From: Thermoproteota archaeon
Lineage (GTDB): Archaea > Thermoproteota > Korarchaeia > Korarchaeales > Korarchaeaceae
Length of the DNA: 21,573 nucleotides
NCBI GenBank assembly: GCA_027491555.1
Contig: JAOZGN010000010.1
Location: 1-21,573 of the forward strand
Direction of reading: 5' to 3'
Under the pieces are notes generated by a model, which worked only from the letters and a program-made list of their open reading frames with translations, searched no databases and was not told where the DNA came from. This document shows, piece after piece, positions 1 through 7,799 of the stretch (positions within the stretch are counted from its first letter, which is position 1; every line of letters starts with the position of its first letter). Made by a program: the position numbers and the translations under genes.

Positions 1-730
1 GCTCCTCCTTAGTCGTCTCGCTGGCCTTCAGGGTGCCGACGACCTTCCCCCTCCTCATGACCGTGACCCGGTCGGCGACCTCGAACACCTCGTCCAGCTT
101 GTGCGTGATGAAGATTATGCCCTTGCCTTCATCCCTCATCCTCTTGATGATCTTGAACAGCTCCTTCGTCTCCTGCGGGGTCAGCACTGATGTCGGCTCG
201 TCGAGTATGAGGATGTCGGCACCGTGGTAGAGGGCCTTGATTATCTCGACCCTCTGCTGCTCACCCGCGGAGAGCTGCCAGATGTAGGCGTCCGGATCAA
301 CCTTTAACCCATACTTCTCAGCGAACTCCCTGAGCCTCTCTTTTATCTCTCCCAACGGGTTAAGCAGGCTCTCGGCATATCCCAGGGCTATGTTCTCCGC
401 CACCGTGTGCCTATCCACCAACATGAAGTGCTGGTGGACCATCCCTATCCCGAGGCTCATCGCGTCCCTGGGACTCCTGATCTCAACCCTCCTGCCCTTG
501 ACGTAGATCTCGCCGCCGTCCGGGTGGTATATCCCATAGAGTATGTTCATCAGCGTGGTCTTCCCGGCGCCGTTTTCCCCGAGGAGGGCGTGCACCTCAC
601 CAGGCCTCAGCTCGAAGTTGACGTGATCGTTGGCAAGCACTCCGGGGAATCTCTTCACGATGTTGACCATCTTAACGAGGAGCTGACCTTCTCGGGGCTC
701 TCTCGCCACCGCGGTAGCCTCAGAGGCCAA
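1..730 (-). CDS. BMP-family (nucleoside/sugar-type) ABC transporter ATP-binding protein, N-terminal part, cut by window edge
   Basis: Cytoplasmic ATPase that would power an importer of the BMP/YufO or simple-sugar type. Reading the minus strand gives an N-terminal ABC domain with Walker A GENGAGKTT, a Q-loop region GMVHQHFML, the signature LSAGEQQR, Walker B ILILDEPTS and the switch ITHK. The second ABC half expected for this family lies outside the window. It is clearly a paralogue of the first half of the ATPase at 11027. The start is uncertain: TTG at 728-730 follows a G-run, while GTG at 707-709 and ATG at 668-670 are in frame. The ATG at 760-762 is out of frame. Its partners should lie to the left of the window. 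It is divergent from the ssnA-like gene, which suggests the importer and that enzyme share a substrate class. Confidence 0.9.
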   Translation of the reverse strand, partial: MASEATAVAREPREGQLLVKMVNIVKRFPGVLANDHVNFELRPGEVHALLGENGAGKTTLMNILYGIYHPDGGEIYVKGRRVEIRSPRDAMSLGIGMVHQHFMLVDRHTVAENIALGYAESLLNPLGEIKERLREFAEKYGLKVDPDAYIWQLSAGEQQRVEIIKALYHGADILILDEPTSVLTPQETKELFKIIKRMRDEGKGIIFITHKLDEVFEVADRVTVMRRGKVVGTLKASETTKEE

Positions 731-760
731 GTTTCCCCCCGACCGCCTTTTTCGGGAACC

Positions 761-769
761 ATATTAATC
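761..769 (-). promoter_or_regulatory. TATA-like box for the left ABC ATPase gene
   Basis: On the minus strand this reads ATTAATAT. It lies about 30 bases ahead of the TTG candidate start at 730, so a transcript would begin close to that codon. This is the geometry of an archaeal promoter with a very short leader. It is identified by eye only. Confidence 0.4.
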
Positions 770-805
770 TAACACCTAGAGTGAGCCAGCTGGCCTCAGA
801 ACGGG

Positions 806-812
806 TTTAAAT
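806..812 (+). promoter_or_regulatory. TATA-like box ahead of ssnA-like gene
   Basis: TTTAAAT lies in an otherwise GC-rich divergent intergenic region. Transcription would be expected to begin near 835, giving a leader of about 90 bases. That is long for an archaeal gene and makes the structured leader at 847-924 worth noting. Confidence 0.4.
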
Positions 813-846
813 GTCAAAACCAACGGCCTTGCTGGTCGCTCGGGAT

Positions 847-924
847 AACCGTCTTCGGACAGGGTTCGGGCCTTCGGGTGCCTGTTATTAGGAAGGTTCT
901 CCAACCCTCCCTCGCCGGAGGGGT
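847..924 (+). promoter_or_regulatory. Structured leader of the ssnA-like gene that can hide its ribosome binding site
   Basis: Three small hairpins can be drawn in the predicted leader. AACC (847-850) plus GTC (851-853) pair with GAC (858-860) and GGTT (863-866) around a TTCG tetraloop. A second TTCG loop at 873-876 is closed by CC/GG. CCCTCC (905-910) pairs perfectly with GGAGGG (917-922), and the latter is the ribosome binding site. This could be translational control, but no known riboswitch class was recognised. Confidence 0.35.
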
Positions 925-2253
925 GTGGCGTTGATACTGGCGGGAAAGTGGGTCGCGACCTTCCGGGTGGGTGTTGGCCTCATAGAGGACGGCGCCGTCC
1001 TCGTCGAGGGCAACGTGATCAAGGACATGGGTCCAAGGGAGCGGATAGTTAAGGAGAACCCCGGCGAGGATGTGATCGAATTCCCCAAATCGGTAATCAT
1101 GCCCGGGCTGATTTGCGCCCACTGTCACGCCTACGGCGCCTTCGCTAGGGGGATGCCGCTGAAAGTCGAGCCCCCCACGAGGTTCGTCGAGATCCTAGAG
1201 AGGATATGGTGGCGCCTGGACAAGAGGCTCACTCTAGACGATGTCTACTACAGCGGGCTGATCACGGCAATAGAGGCCGTGAGGCACGGGACCACCACGA
1301 TGTTCGACCATCACGCCAGCCCCTTCGCTATCGCTGGAAGCCTCGAGAGGCTTGCCGAGGCGTTCAGAAAGGTCGGCGTCAGGGCGAACATAGCCTACGA
1401 GGTCTCGGACAGAGACGGTCTCGATAAGGCTGAGGAGGGGATCAGGGAGAATGTCGAGTTCATCAAGAGGCACCAGGGAGACGAGTTCATCACCGGGAGC
1501 TTCGGGCTCCACGCCCAGCTGACTCTCTCGGATGAAACCCTCGAGAAGGTCGTCGAGGCGGCCAAGGGGCTAGACACAGGGTTCCACATACACGTGGCCG
1601 AGGGGGTCGAGGATGTCTTCGACAGCCTGAAGAAGTCGGGCAGGAGGGTCGTGGAGAGGCTCTGGGGGGCCGGCATCCTGGGGGAGAAGACGATCGCGGC
1701 CCACTGCGTGCACACCAACGAGAGGGAGCTCAGGATACTGAAGGACACGGGGACTAACGTGGTCCACAACCCCGAGTCCAACATGAACAACGCCGTCGGA
1801 GTGGCGCCCGTCGTCAGGATGATGGAGCTCGGCATCAGGCCTGCCCTGGGCACGGACGGCTTCACGATGGACATGTTCAGGGAGGCAGAGGTTGCTTACA
1901 CGCTTCACAAGCTCCACATGGCCGATCCCAGGGTCATGGGGGCCGACAAGGTACTCGAGATGCTCTACCATAACAACTCCGAGCTGGCGGCCAAGTACTT
2001 CCCCAAGCCCCTCGGCAAGATCGTCCCCGGAGCGTTCGCCGACCTTGTGGTGCTGAGCTACAGGCCGTACACGCCCATGCACGAGGGGAACTTCCCGTGG
2101 CACTTCATATTCGGCATGGACGCCTCCCACGTGACGGACGTGGTGGTGAACGGGAAGTTCGTGGTGAGGAACGGAGAGCTCCTCACGGTCGACGAGGAGC
2201 AGATCTTTGAGGAGGCGAAGGAGCTGGCCCAGGCGCTCTGGGACCGGCTCTGA
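925..2253 (+). CDS. ssnA: SsnA-like amidohydrolase (aminohydrolase/chlorohydrolase family)
   Basis: Metal-dependent hydrolase of the amidohydrolase superfamily, 442 residues, the usual length for SsnA/TrzN-type enzymes. Metal-site motifs are visible: H-C-H at residues 66-68, HIHVAE at 221-226, AAHCVH near 258-263 and LGTDG at 308-312. The segment WWRLDK through DHHASP (residues 95-132) and the HNPESNM block (281-287) match the SsnA subgroup, known from bacterial purine and selenium-linked gene clusters. The true substrate is unknown; deamination of a purine, a methylated base or a related N-heterocycle is an inference from family and neighbouring BMP-type importers. GTG at 925 sits almost on the GGAGGGG site (917-923). 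TTG at 931 has better spacing (7 bases) and may be the real start. Transcribed divergently from an ABC transporter gene. Confidence 0.9.
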   Translation: MALILAGKWVATFRVGVGLIEDGAVLVEGNVIKDMGPRERIVKENPGEDVIEFPKSVIMPGLICAHCHAYGAFARGMPLKVEPPTRFVEILERIWWRLDKRLTLDDVYYSGLITAIEAVRHGTTTMFDHHASPFAIAGSLERLAEAFRKVGVRANIAYEVSDRDGLDKAEEGIRENVEFIKRHQGDEFITGSFGLHAQLTLSDETLEKVVEAAKGLDTGFHIHVAEGVEDVFDSLKKSGRRVVERLWGAGILGEKTIAAHCVHTNERELRILKDTGTNVVHNPESNMNNAVGVAPVVRMMELGIRPALGTDGFTMDMFREAEVAYTLHKLHMADPRVMGADKVLEMLYHNNSELAAKYFPKPLGKIVPGAFADLVVLSYRPYTPMHEGNFPWHFIFGMDASHVTDVVVNGKFVVRNGELLTVDEEQIFEEAKELAQALWDRL

Positions 2254-2261
2254 GTTATGCT

Positions 2262-2285
2262 TCTTTCCCCTCACCCCAACTTTTT
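2262..2285 (+). terminator. Pyrimidine-rich tract with T5 after the ssnA-like gene
   Basis: A C/T-rich stretch ending in TTTTT (2281-2285) begins just after the TGA stop. Archaeal polymerase terminates at oligo-T runs, so this is a plausible terminator. No hairpin is needed and none is obvious. Confidence 0.35.
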
Positions 2286-2690
2286 CCTGAAGGTGAGGAG
2301 CGCTCGCGTACGCGCGGCCCCGTCGGTGGGGTGCGTAGTAGGATTCGAGGAACTTGATTGATCCTGTCAACGACACACACGGGCCTCCAGAGCCAGACCG
2401 TTTCCCTTAACTCGGCCTCTGAGATCCTGTAGTGCCCGTGCATTCTGGGTCCCTGAAGAAGACCGGCCTCTTGTGCTCGGCGTCTCACACCTGTTGATCA
2501 GCCCCATCGTGGAGTATCTGGAAGATCTGCCATAGGTCGAGGGAAAGCCAAGCCCCTTATCCGCCACCGCGTATCCTGCTACGTCTAGGAGTGAGTTCGT
2601 CGCCTAGAAGCCCCCATGGTCAGCGAAGCGTGCACATAGTAGTTCGCGCGCCAAATCCCATTAGAAGAGTCTCTCCTGGCCGTTACTTAC
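2286..2690. other. Intergenic region with no supportable gene
   Basis: About 400 bases between the ends of two converging genes. Short open frames exist on the minus strand (for example 2255-2488 and 2367-2567), but they lack ribosome binding sites, have odd composition and resemble no family I know. Adjacent minus-strand frames each hold protein-like stretches, for example one containing FLESYYAPH at about 2325-2350, which could mean a decayed gene. I see no tRNA, repeat array or mobile-element ends. Confidence 0.5.
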
Positions 2691-4064
2691 TCAGAGCTCG
2701 TACCTCCGGGGGTCGAACCCAGGTACCTTGGCGCTCAACCTCTCTAGGGCCAGCTCGGTGATGCTACTCTCAGAGTCCGGCAGAGAATCTATCTCATCCC
2801 TTATCTTGGACAGCATCTTCACTTCTCTCTCCGGAAGGGACAGATCTCTCGTGTGGGCCTCGATAAGTTCCAGCGCAGCCTCTGCGGCGCTCTTAGCCTG
2901 GAGATAAGGGTTGCTCTCTCCGGCTATGGCCTCTGCGATCTTGAAGGCTCCTTCAGGCGAGAGGACTAGGCCTTGCGGATCGACGTACTTGTCAGAAGCC
3001 ACCAACGCGTCCCTGAGCCCCCGCGCCTGACCGAGGCGGATTGCTGTGTTCATCAACCTCGCGTCGTATGTGAGCACCTCGAATATTGCCTGGACAGAGC
3101 TACCGCTGAAAACCCCCTCCTGCTCCACCTGCTCGTTTGACCAGAGGTCGCACATCCACCCCACGAGGTTGCCTACGAGGCTAGAATGGGCAAATGCCGC
3201 CCCCTTTCCCTCCATTGACATGGGCTTCCCCGTGATGACCTTTAGGATGGCGTTCTCATAGCCGCAGTCCTTGCCCGGACCGGTCGCGCCGACTTCGTAC
3301 GCCACAAGGCTCCGTACGGCTGAGATCGCTCTGATTACTGCGGAGGCAACGTGGGAATATCTCCTCTTGGCCAAACCTCCGGCCAAGACCATAGCGGTAT
3401 TTGCAAACGCGCAGGCGGTGTCCCCGGCTGGCAGGCTGCTGTCTCCAGAGCGGGAGATTGACACTATCTCCCTCCAGAGGCGCTCCATGTCTCTCACAGC
3501 GAGAACGCTCAGAGAGAAGATTATGCCAGGCCAGTCACCCCGCAGGAAGGCGTAGTTGAAGAAGTCCTGTCCGCCGCGACTCTCGATTGAGAGGAGGTCC
3601 GCCCCTGCAGAGGCTGCGGACTCGAACGACCTGAGAATTAGGTCCCACTCCTTGCTGTCCCAGACCCCCCTCTCTAGCCTGCGGATGTCGGCTATAGTCG
3701 CCCTAAGGGCTGATTTTATCCCCCACTCCTCGTAGAACTGCTCCATGACCTCCTTCTGGGCCCTTACTATCTCGCCTCCCCACTCCGGGTTCCAGGTCAT
3801 CGGCTCCAAGAACTCCGTCTCGAGCTGGACAGACTCCACGCCGAGATCCGCGGCCCTCTCGAGCACGTGCCTCGTTATCTCTACGTACGCAGCCTTGAGG
3901 CGCTCCAGAGAGGTGGTCCTGTCGGCCTTCGGGATGTACTTGATCTCTGGGATCACCTCCCCAGATCCGACCTCAAGACCCAGGCCGTACCTAAGTGGGT
4001 ACCTGGAGAATCCGAACAGAATCTCATCTGGCGAGTCGTACGCCATCAACGGACTCTGCACCAC
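2691..4064 (-). CDS. mtaB: MtaB-like methanol:corrinoid methyltransferase
   Basis: Zinc enzyme that transfers the methyl group of methanol (or a related methoxy/methyl compound) to a corrinoid protein in the cytoplasm. The 457-residue product is full length for MtaB and collinear with the methanogen enzyme as I recall it. The three zinc ligands of MtaB are present: Glu161 in SIESRGG, Cys218 in GDTACAFANTAM and Cys267 in GPGKDCGYEN. The DLWSNE block near residue 306 is also kept. The GTG start at 4064 lies inside AGGTGG and would suit a nearly leaderless message from the TATA box at 4091-4100. ATG at 4044-4046 (residue 7) is the alternative. No mtaC sits beside it; the nearest corrinoid protein is the one at 7106-7762. 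Substrate specificity outside methanogens is not certain. Confidence 0.93.
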   Translation of the reverse strand: MVQSPLMAYDSPDEILFGFSRYPLRYGLGLEVGSGEVIPEIKYIPKADRTTSLERLKAAYVEITRHVLERAADLGVESVQLETEFLEPMTWNPEWGGEIVRAQKEVMEQFYEEWGIKSALRATIADIRRLERGVWDSKEWDLILRSFESAASAGADLLSIESRGGQDFFNYAFLRGDWPGIIFSLSVLAVRDMERLWREIVSISRSGDSSLPAGDTACAFANTAMVLAGGLAKRRYSHVASAVIRAISAVRSLVAYEVGATGPGKDCGYENAILKVITGKPMSMEGKGAAFAHSSLVGNLVGWMCDLWSNEQVEQEGVFSGSSVQAIFEVLTYDARLMNTAIRLGQARGLRDALVASDKYVDPQGLVLSPEGAFKIAEAIAGESNPYLQAKSAAEAALELIEAHTRDLSLPEREVKMLSKIRDEIDSLPDSESSITELALERLSAKVPGFDPRRYEL

Positions 4065-4090
4065 CTAAACGACCGTTTTATAACGATTGA

Positions 4091-4100
4091 TATAAATATA
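4091..4100 (-). promoter_or_regulatory. TATA box for mtaB-like gene
   Basis: TATATTTATA on the minus strand, in the most AT-rich stretch nearby. Its centre is about 30 bases ahead of the GTG at 4064, so the message would be leaderless or nearly so. It shows that mtaB has its own promoter and need not depend on read-through from the mtmB-like genes. The same bases read TATAAATATA on the plus strand, but no convincing gene follows there. Confidence 0.55.
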
Positions 4101-4329
4101 ATCTTTGCGTGATCTCGAGAGCGCTAATCACGTCGATACCACCCGGAGGACCCTTCAGGACCAACGGCGAGTTGCCCAAGACCCATGGGAAAACCACCGG
4201 GGCTTGGGGCCCGAAATCGGAGCTTAGTGTCAAGTTACGTAGGTACATAGGCAGGAGGACCTCAAGTAACGGCTTGGCGGCGCGCGACGAGAGTGGGAGA
4301 AAGAGTGGAGGGCGATACCCCCTGTCCAC
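4101..4329. other. Spacer between mtmB-like and mtaB-like genes
   Basis: Two overlapping open frames of similar size cross this spacer: minus 4078-4329 (83 codons, GTG start) and plus 4109-4372 (GTG start). Neither has a clear ribosome binding site or a family I recognise. The minus frame begins right at the end of the upstream gene and could be a small operon member, but its composition does not persuade me. It is best read as a long 5' region of mtaB. Confidence 0.35.
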
Positions 4330-5715
4330 TCAGAACCGAATACTTATTCCCAGCTCCTCGATCCTGCGGTAGGCTTCTTCGTACTTCTGTCTCCACTCCT
4401 CCTTGGGCTCGATCCGGTCCATGTCGTAAAGCTCCTGGAAGGTCTTGCCCTTGGGAGCTGAGGTTAATCTGTCCTCGTACTCCTTGAGCAGTTCCTTCAC
4501 GATCTCGTTGGCCTCGGATCTCCTCAGACCCGCCGCCGACTTCCCGACCTCCCCCAGGAAGCGGCACTCCAGCCCCGTAGCGTGGTCAAGGAGCTTACCT
4601 CCGGCGGACCCGACGCCCTCCAAGTGTATTCCGCTCACGGAGGCCGTTATGCCCCCCGCGGCCACCTCCCTCAGTATCATGTCAGTTCCGGGTCCCGAGC
4701 TAACGTAGCAGTCGTAGGCGCTCAGTATCCTGGTGTTCCTAGACAGCGCCTGGCCTACGATGCTGACTATCCAGAGGCCACCCCTGTCCGTGTTGTTGAG
4801 CGTCAGCATGTGCGTGAGGCTAAGGAAGTGGTACTCCGCGTGGTAGCACATCAGACCCAGGAGGTGCTCCGCGACCGTCACGATGGCGGTTCCCTCGGGC
4901 CCGCCTGCGTATCCTCCTTGGATTGGCGTCATCAGGTCGCTGATGAAGCACCCGTAGGCCAGCAGGTGCTCCACCAGGGACAGGTGGTGGAGGCTCACCT
5001 TGAGCTCAACCATCTGGGAGACTAGGAGACCGTCAGAGGGCCTTATCCCCCTGTGGGGGTCTAGGGCGGCGAGCTTGGCCTCGGGGACCACCACGGCTAC
5101 GTCGTTTATGTGGAGCCCCGGCCTTCCGGCCCGGATGAGAGCTTCTCTGGCCATCTCGGCGCCTATTCTTGCGGCCCGAAAGTTGAGTGGCGAGGCGGTC
5201 CTGATGACGACGCCGTCTACGGTCCTGAGGGATCCCGCGCCTAGGGAGTCGACCACCGGCTCCCTGGCGTATGAGATGAGGGTCTTGAGGTAGATGTCAC
5301 CCTCCGAGCAGAGCGTGCCGGTTGGACCGCCGTGCAGGACCGGAGGGGTTGGATCCTCTGGCTTCCGAGCCCTCATCACGATGCGGTCTTTCCCCTCTCC
5401 CATGACATAGTGCTCCGGGAGCTGACGCAGGGCTTCCTGGACCTCCTCCTCGGTGAACAGTATCCTCCTCTTGGTCTCCATGCAGTAGGCGCCCAGGTCG
5501 AGGAAGAGCCTGAAGCCGGCCTCGAAGACGGCGTCGGCGAGGCCGTCGTCGCTGGGAATCACTTGATCTGGGTCGTACCTTATGTCGTACTCCTTGACCA
5601 ACTCCCTTATTCGGCGGATCATCATCCTGTCAAACTCTCTCTCTTCGCAGTAGGGGCCACTCCTGAATGCCTTGTCCTCGATATCTAGCATCCTGTTCTT
5701 CATGCGGATCACCAC
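4330..5715 (-). CDS. MtmB-family methylamine-type methyltransferase lacking pyrrolysine (paralogue B)
   Basis: Predicted cytoplasmic TIM-barrel methyltransferase that moves a methyl group from a substrate to a corrinoid protein. It matches monomethylamine methyltransferase MtmB along its whole length. The AGF..LGAYC block (residues 66-78), the GGPTG segment (129-133), AGRPG (196-200), GGYAGG in the middle and the C-terminal GKTFQELYD are all in order. The residue aligned with the catalytic pyrrolysine of methanogen MtmB (GRPG plus four) is Asn204, and the frame is open with no internal TAG, so it cannot act by the MtmB imine mechanism. Substrate unknown. ATG at 5701-5703 with GGTGAT four bases ahead is the likelier start; the longer GTG form is given. 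It follows paralogue A by about 16 bases, clearly one operon. Confidence 0.9.
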   Translation of the reverse strand: MVIRMKNRMLDIEDKAFRSGPYCEEREFDRMMIRRIRELVKEYDIRYDPDQVIPSDDGLADAVFEAGFRLFLDLGAYCMETKRRILFTEEEVQEALRQLPEHYVMGEGKDRIVMRARKPEDPTPPVLHGGPTGTLCSEGDIYLKTLISYAREPVVDSLGAGSLRTVDGVVIRTASPLNFRAARIGAEMAREALIRAGRPGLHINDVAVVVPEAKLAALDPHRGIRPSDGLLVSQMVELKVSLHHLSLVEHLLAYGCFISDLMTPIQGGYAGGPEGTAIVTVAEHLLGLMCYHAEYHFLSLTHMLTLNNTDRGGLWIVSIVGQALSRNTRILSAYDCYVSSGPGTDMILREVAAGGITASVSGIHLEGVGSAGGKLLDHATGLECRFLGEVGKSAAGLRRSEANEIVKELLKEYEDRLTSAPKGKTFQELYDMDRIEPKEEWRQKYEEAYRRIEELGISIRF

Positions 5716-5731
5716 GGCGTGGATGGGCGGA

Positions 5732-7102
5732 TCAGAGTGGGAGGCCCGTCAGGGTGGCGATCTCGGACTTCATCCTGTTGTACAGGTCCTGCCACCACTC
5801 TCTGGGGGTCACTGTGGCCACGTCGTAGAGCTCTGGGAACGGCTTCCCTATGTCCGGCTTCTCCTGCTTGTCCTTGTACCTCTTAAGCATCTCTAGCACG
5901 ATCTCGTTGGCCTCCGACCTCTTCAGGCCCGCCTTCACAGTGGCCCTAGCCACTTCGGCCATGAATCTCGTCTCCAGGCCGCTGGCGTTCGGGTAGGTGC
6001 CGTTGGTGGCCGAGACGCCCAGCGGGTGCGTGCCGGTCACGACGTTCGTGACCGTGTTCGCCGTGATCTCGTAGAATATCATCTCGGTCCCGGCGCCGGC
6101 CGACGTCCATACGTCCCCCATGATTATGAATGGGGTGTGCCTGGCCATCGCCTGACCGACGACGCTGAGCTCCCACATGCCCTCCGGGGCGCTGGTGCTC
6201 ACGATCTTGTAGTGGATCGGATGGCATATGTGGTACACCGACTGGTAAAGGAGCCTCCCCAGCAGGAACGAGGCGACGAAGTTCACAGCAACACCGGCCG
6301 GTCCCCCAGCGTAGCCACCAATGATTGGGTCCACCAGGGTCACGTTCATGGCCCCGTACTCCGTGAAGTTCACTGCCTTGGTCAGCCTGTCGTAGTCCGT
6401 CTTCAGCTCGTTTAGGATAGCAATGAGGTGGGCGTCCGTGGTCTGCATGTACTCGTCGGAGGCTATCGCCAGGTCCCCGATGCAGGTATTGCTGCTCTCC
6501 CCTGCCAAGAAGTGTATGCCTGGTCTACCAGCCCTCCTGGCCGCCTCCTTGAGGTTCCGAAGCTCCCTCCTAGTGGCCTGCACTTCGAGCGGGCTCCCGG
6601 TTTTGACCTTTCTCCCCTCGACCACTGCTAGCCCGCCGTGGTTTATCGTGTCTATCAGAGGCTCCTTAATGTATGACATGGCCATCGGGAGGTGGAACTC
6701 CTCCGGTATCGGCGCCCCAGCCTGGCCACCCATTATGATGGGGTACCTGGGGTCCTCCACCTTCCTGGAGTAGAGGACCCTCGCGTCCTTGCCCCACCCG
6801 ACAGTTATCTGCTCAGGCGCCGACTCGATGCCCTCCTTGATCTGCTCCTCGGTGAACTTGAGGATCCTCTTCGTGTTGATGCAGTAAATTCCCGCCTCCA
6901 CGGCAAGCCTAAAGCCGGCCTCGAAGACGGCGTCGGCGAGGCTGTCGTCGTTCGTCACTATTTGTTCAGGGTCGTACCTTATGTCGTACTCCTTGACCAG
7001 CTCCCTGCAGAGCTTCGCGACGATCTTGAGGTCAAAGTCCCTCTCGCTCATGTAGGGGCCGTTCTCGGCCAGGTCCAGCACTTCCCAGATGGAGAGCACC
7101 AT
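5732..7102 (-). CDS. MtmB-family methylamine-type methyltransferase lacking pyrrolysine (paralogue A)
   Basis: Second MtmB-family corrinoid methyltransferase, 456 residues against about 458 for methanogen MtmB. Conserved blocks include EAGIYC (69-74), MGGQAGAP (124-131), AGRPG (191-195), LNELKTD (230-236), GGYAGG (262-267) and GKPFPELYD near the C terminus. The pyrrolysine position is Leu199. By my recalled alignment an acidic residue near Glu259 of the methanogen enzyme is also replaced (leucine ahead of DPIIGGYAGG). It diverges strongly from paralogue B, especially around residues 197-225, so the two probably have different substrates. The ATG start lies 3 bases after the corrinoid gene stop, with GGGAGG inside that gene, so translation is likely coupled. 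Members of MttB, the related trimethylamine family, without pyrrolysine act on betaines; by analogy this one may demethylate a quaternary or N-methyl compound. Confidence 0.9.
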   Translation of the reverse strand: MVLSIWEVLDLAENGPYMSERDFDLKIVAKLCRELVKEYDIRYDPEQIVTNDDSLADAVFEAGFRLAVEAGIYCINTKRILKFTEEQIKEGIESAPEQITVGWGKDARVLYSRKVEDPRYPIIMGGQAGAPIPEEFHLPMAMSYIKEPLIDTINHGGLAVVEGRKVKTGSPLEVQATRRELRNLKEAARRAGRPGIHFLAGESSNTCIGDLAIASDEYMQTTDAHLIAILNELKTDYDRLTKAVNFTEYGAMNVTLVDPIIGGYAGGPAGVAVNFVASFLLGRLLYQSVYHICHPIHYKIVSTSAPEGMWELSVVGQAMARHTPFIIMGDVWTSAGAGTEMIFYEITANTVTNVVTGTHPLGVSATNGTYPNASGLETRFMAEVARATVKAGLKRSEANEIVLEMLKRYKDKQEKPDIGKPFPELYDVATVTPREWWQDLYNRMKSEIATLTGLPL

Positions 7103-7105
7103 GTC

Positions 7106-7762
7106 TCACGCCCTCCCGAGCAGCCTCTTGGCCACCTCGACGGCCTCCTCGGCGTTGTCCCCGTACCCGTCCGCGCCTATCTCCTCCGCGAATTCCCTCG
7201 TGACGGGACCTCCGCCCACCATAACCTTATACTTCTCCCTGAGCCCCCTGTCCTTCAGGAGCCTTATCACGTCTTCCATGTACGGCATTGAGGTCGACAG
7301 GAGGGTCGAAATCGCGATTATGTCTGCCCCGACCTCCTCGGCCTTGTTGATGAACTCGTCTATTGGAACGTCTCTGCCGAGGTCGTAAACCTCGAAGCCG
7401 TTCGCCTTTAGCAGCATGGCCACGATGTTCTTCCCGATGTCGTGGATGTCGCCCTGCACTGTGCCTATGACCACCTTACCCAGCGTGAGCTTTTCCCTCT
7501 CTTCCTTCACTATGAGCGGCTCCAGAATCTCAAGAGCCGCCTTCATGGCGTCTGCGGCGAGAAGGACCTCGGGAAGGAAGATCTCAAGCCGGGCGAACCG
7601 GTCGCCGACCACCTTCATGCCATTCATGAGACCCTCCTTTATCGCGGTCAGCGGGTCTATCCCGGCATCGACCGCTTTCTTTGCAAACTCTCGCGCGCGG
7701 TCCTCGTCGCCATCGATTACAGACTCGGCTAAACCCCTCAGGATAGCCTCCCCCTCACTCAT
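7106..7762 (-). CDS. Corrinoid (cobalamin-binding) methyl carrier protein, MtmC/MtbC/MttC type
   Basis: Small cytoplasmic protein that carries the methyl group on cobalt between substrate methyltransferases and the next methyltransferase. At 218 residues it has the normal length. Residues 1-90 form the helical cap domain of B12-binding proteins. Residues 94-215 form the Rossmann-like B12 domain with the base-off motif GDIHDIGKNI (104-113; His107 would be the lower cobalt ligand), followed by STLLSTSM (152-159) and VGGGPV (197-202). ATG start with GGTGGG about 8 bases ahead. It is the first gene of the operon with both mtmB-like genes, and the only corrinoid protein in the window, so it may also serve mtaB. 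Divergent from its activase gene. Confidence 0.95.
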   Translation of the reverse strand: MSEGEAILRGLAESVIDGDEDRAREFAKKAVDAGIDPLTAIKEGLMNGMKVVGDRFARLEIFLPEVLLAADAMKAALEILEPLIVKEEREKLTLGKVVIGTVQGDIHDIGKNIVAMLLKANGFEVYDLGRDVPIDEFINKAEEVGADIIAISTLLSTSMPYMEDVIRLLKDRGLREKYKVMVGGGPVTREFAEEIGADGYGDNAEEAVEVAKRLLGRA

Positions 7763-7799
7763 GGCAGACCCACCCTGCCTGCCCGAGGCTTGGAGGCCA

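Noticed and set aside
841..890. GGTTCGGGCC as a tRNA T-arm
   Set aside because: The surrounding bases do not form acceptor, D or anticodon arms.
1570..2376. 268-codon minus-strand frame opposite the ssnA-like gene
   Set aside because: The plus-strand gene explains the coding signal; the frame is rich in His, Arg and Val as expected for a shadow.
4078..4329. 83-codon minus-strand frame between the mtmB-like and mtaB-like genes
   Set aside because: It runs through the mtaB promoter, has no good ribosome site and no recognised family; kept only as a remark on the spacer.
4330..7102. Annotating these two genes as true monomethylamine methyltransferases
   Set aside because: The catalytic pyrrolysine codon is missing in both, so the name would overstate what is known; family-level naming is used instead.
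4330..7102. Assigning the two genes to the MttB (trimethylamine) family
   Set aside because: The blocks around GGPTG, GRPG, GGYAGG and the C-terminal GKTFQELYD follow MtmB, not MttB.
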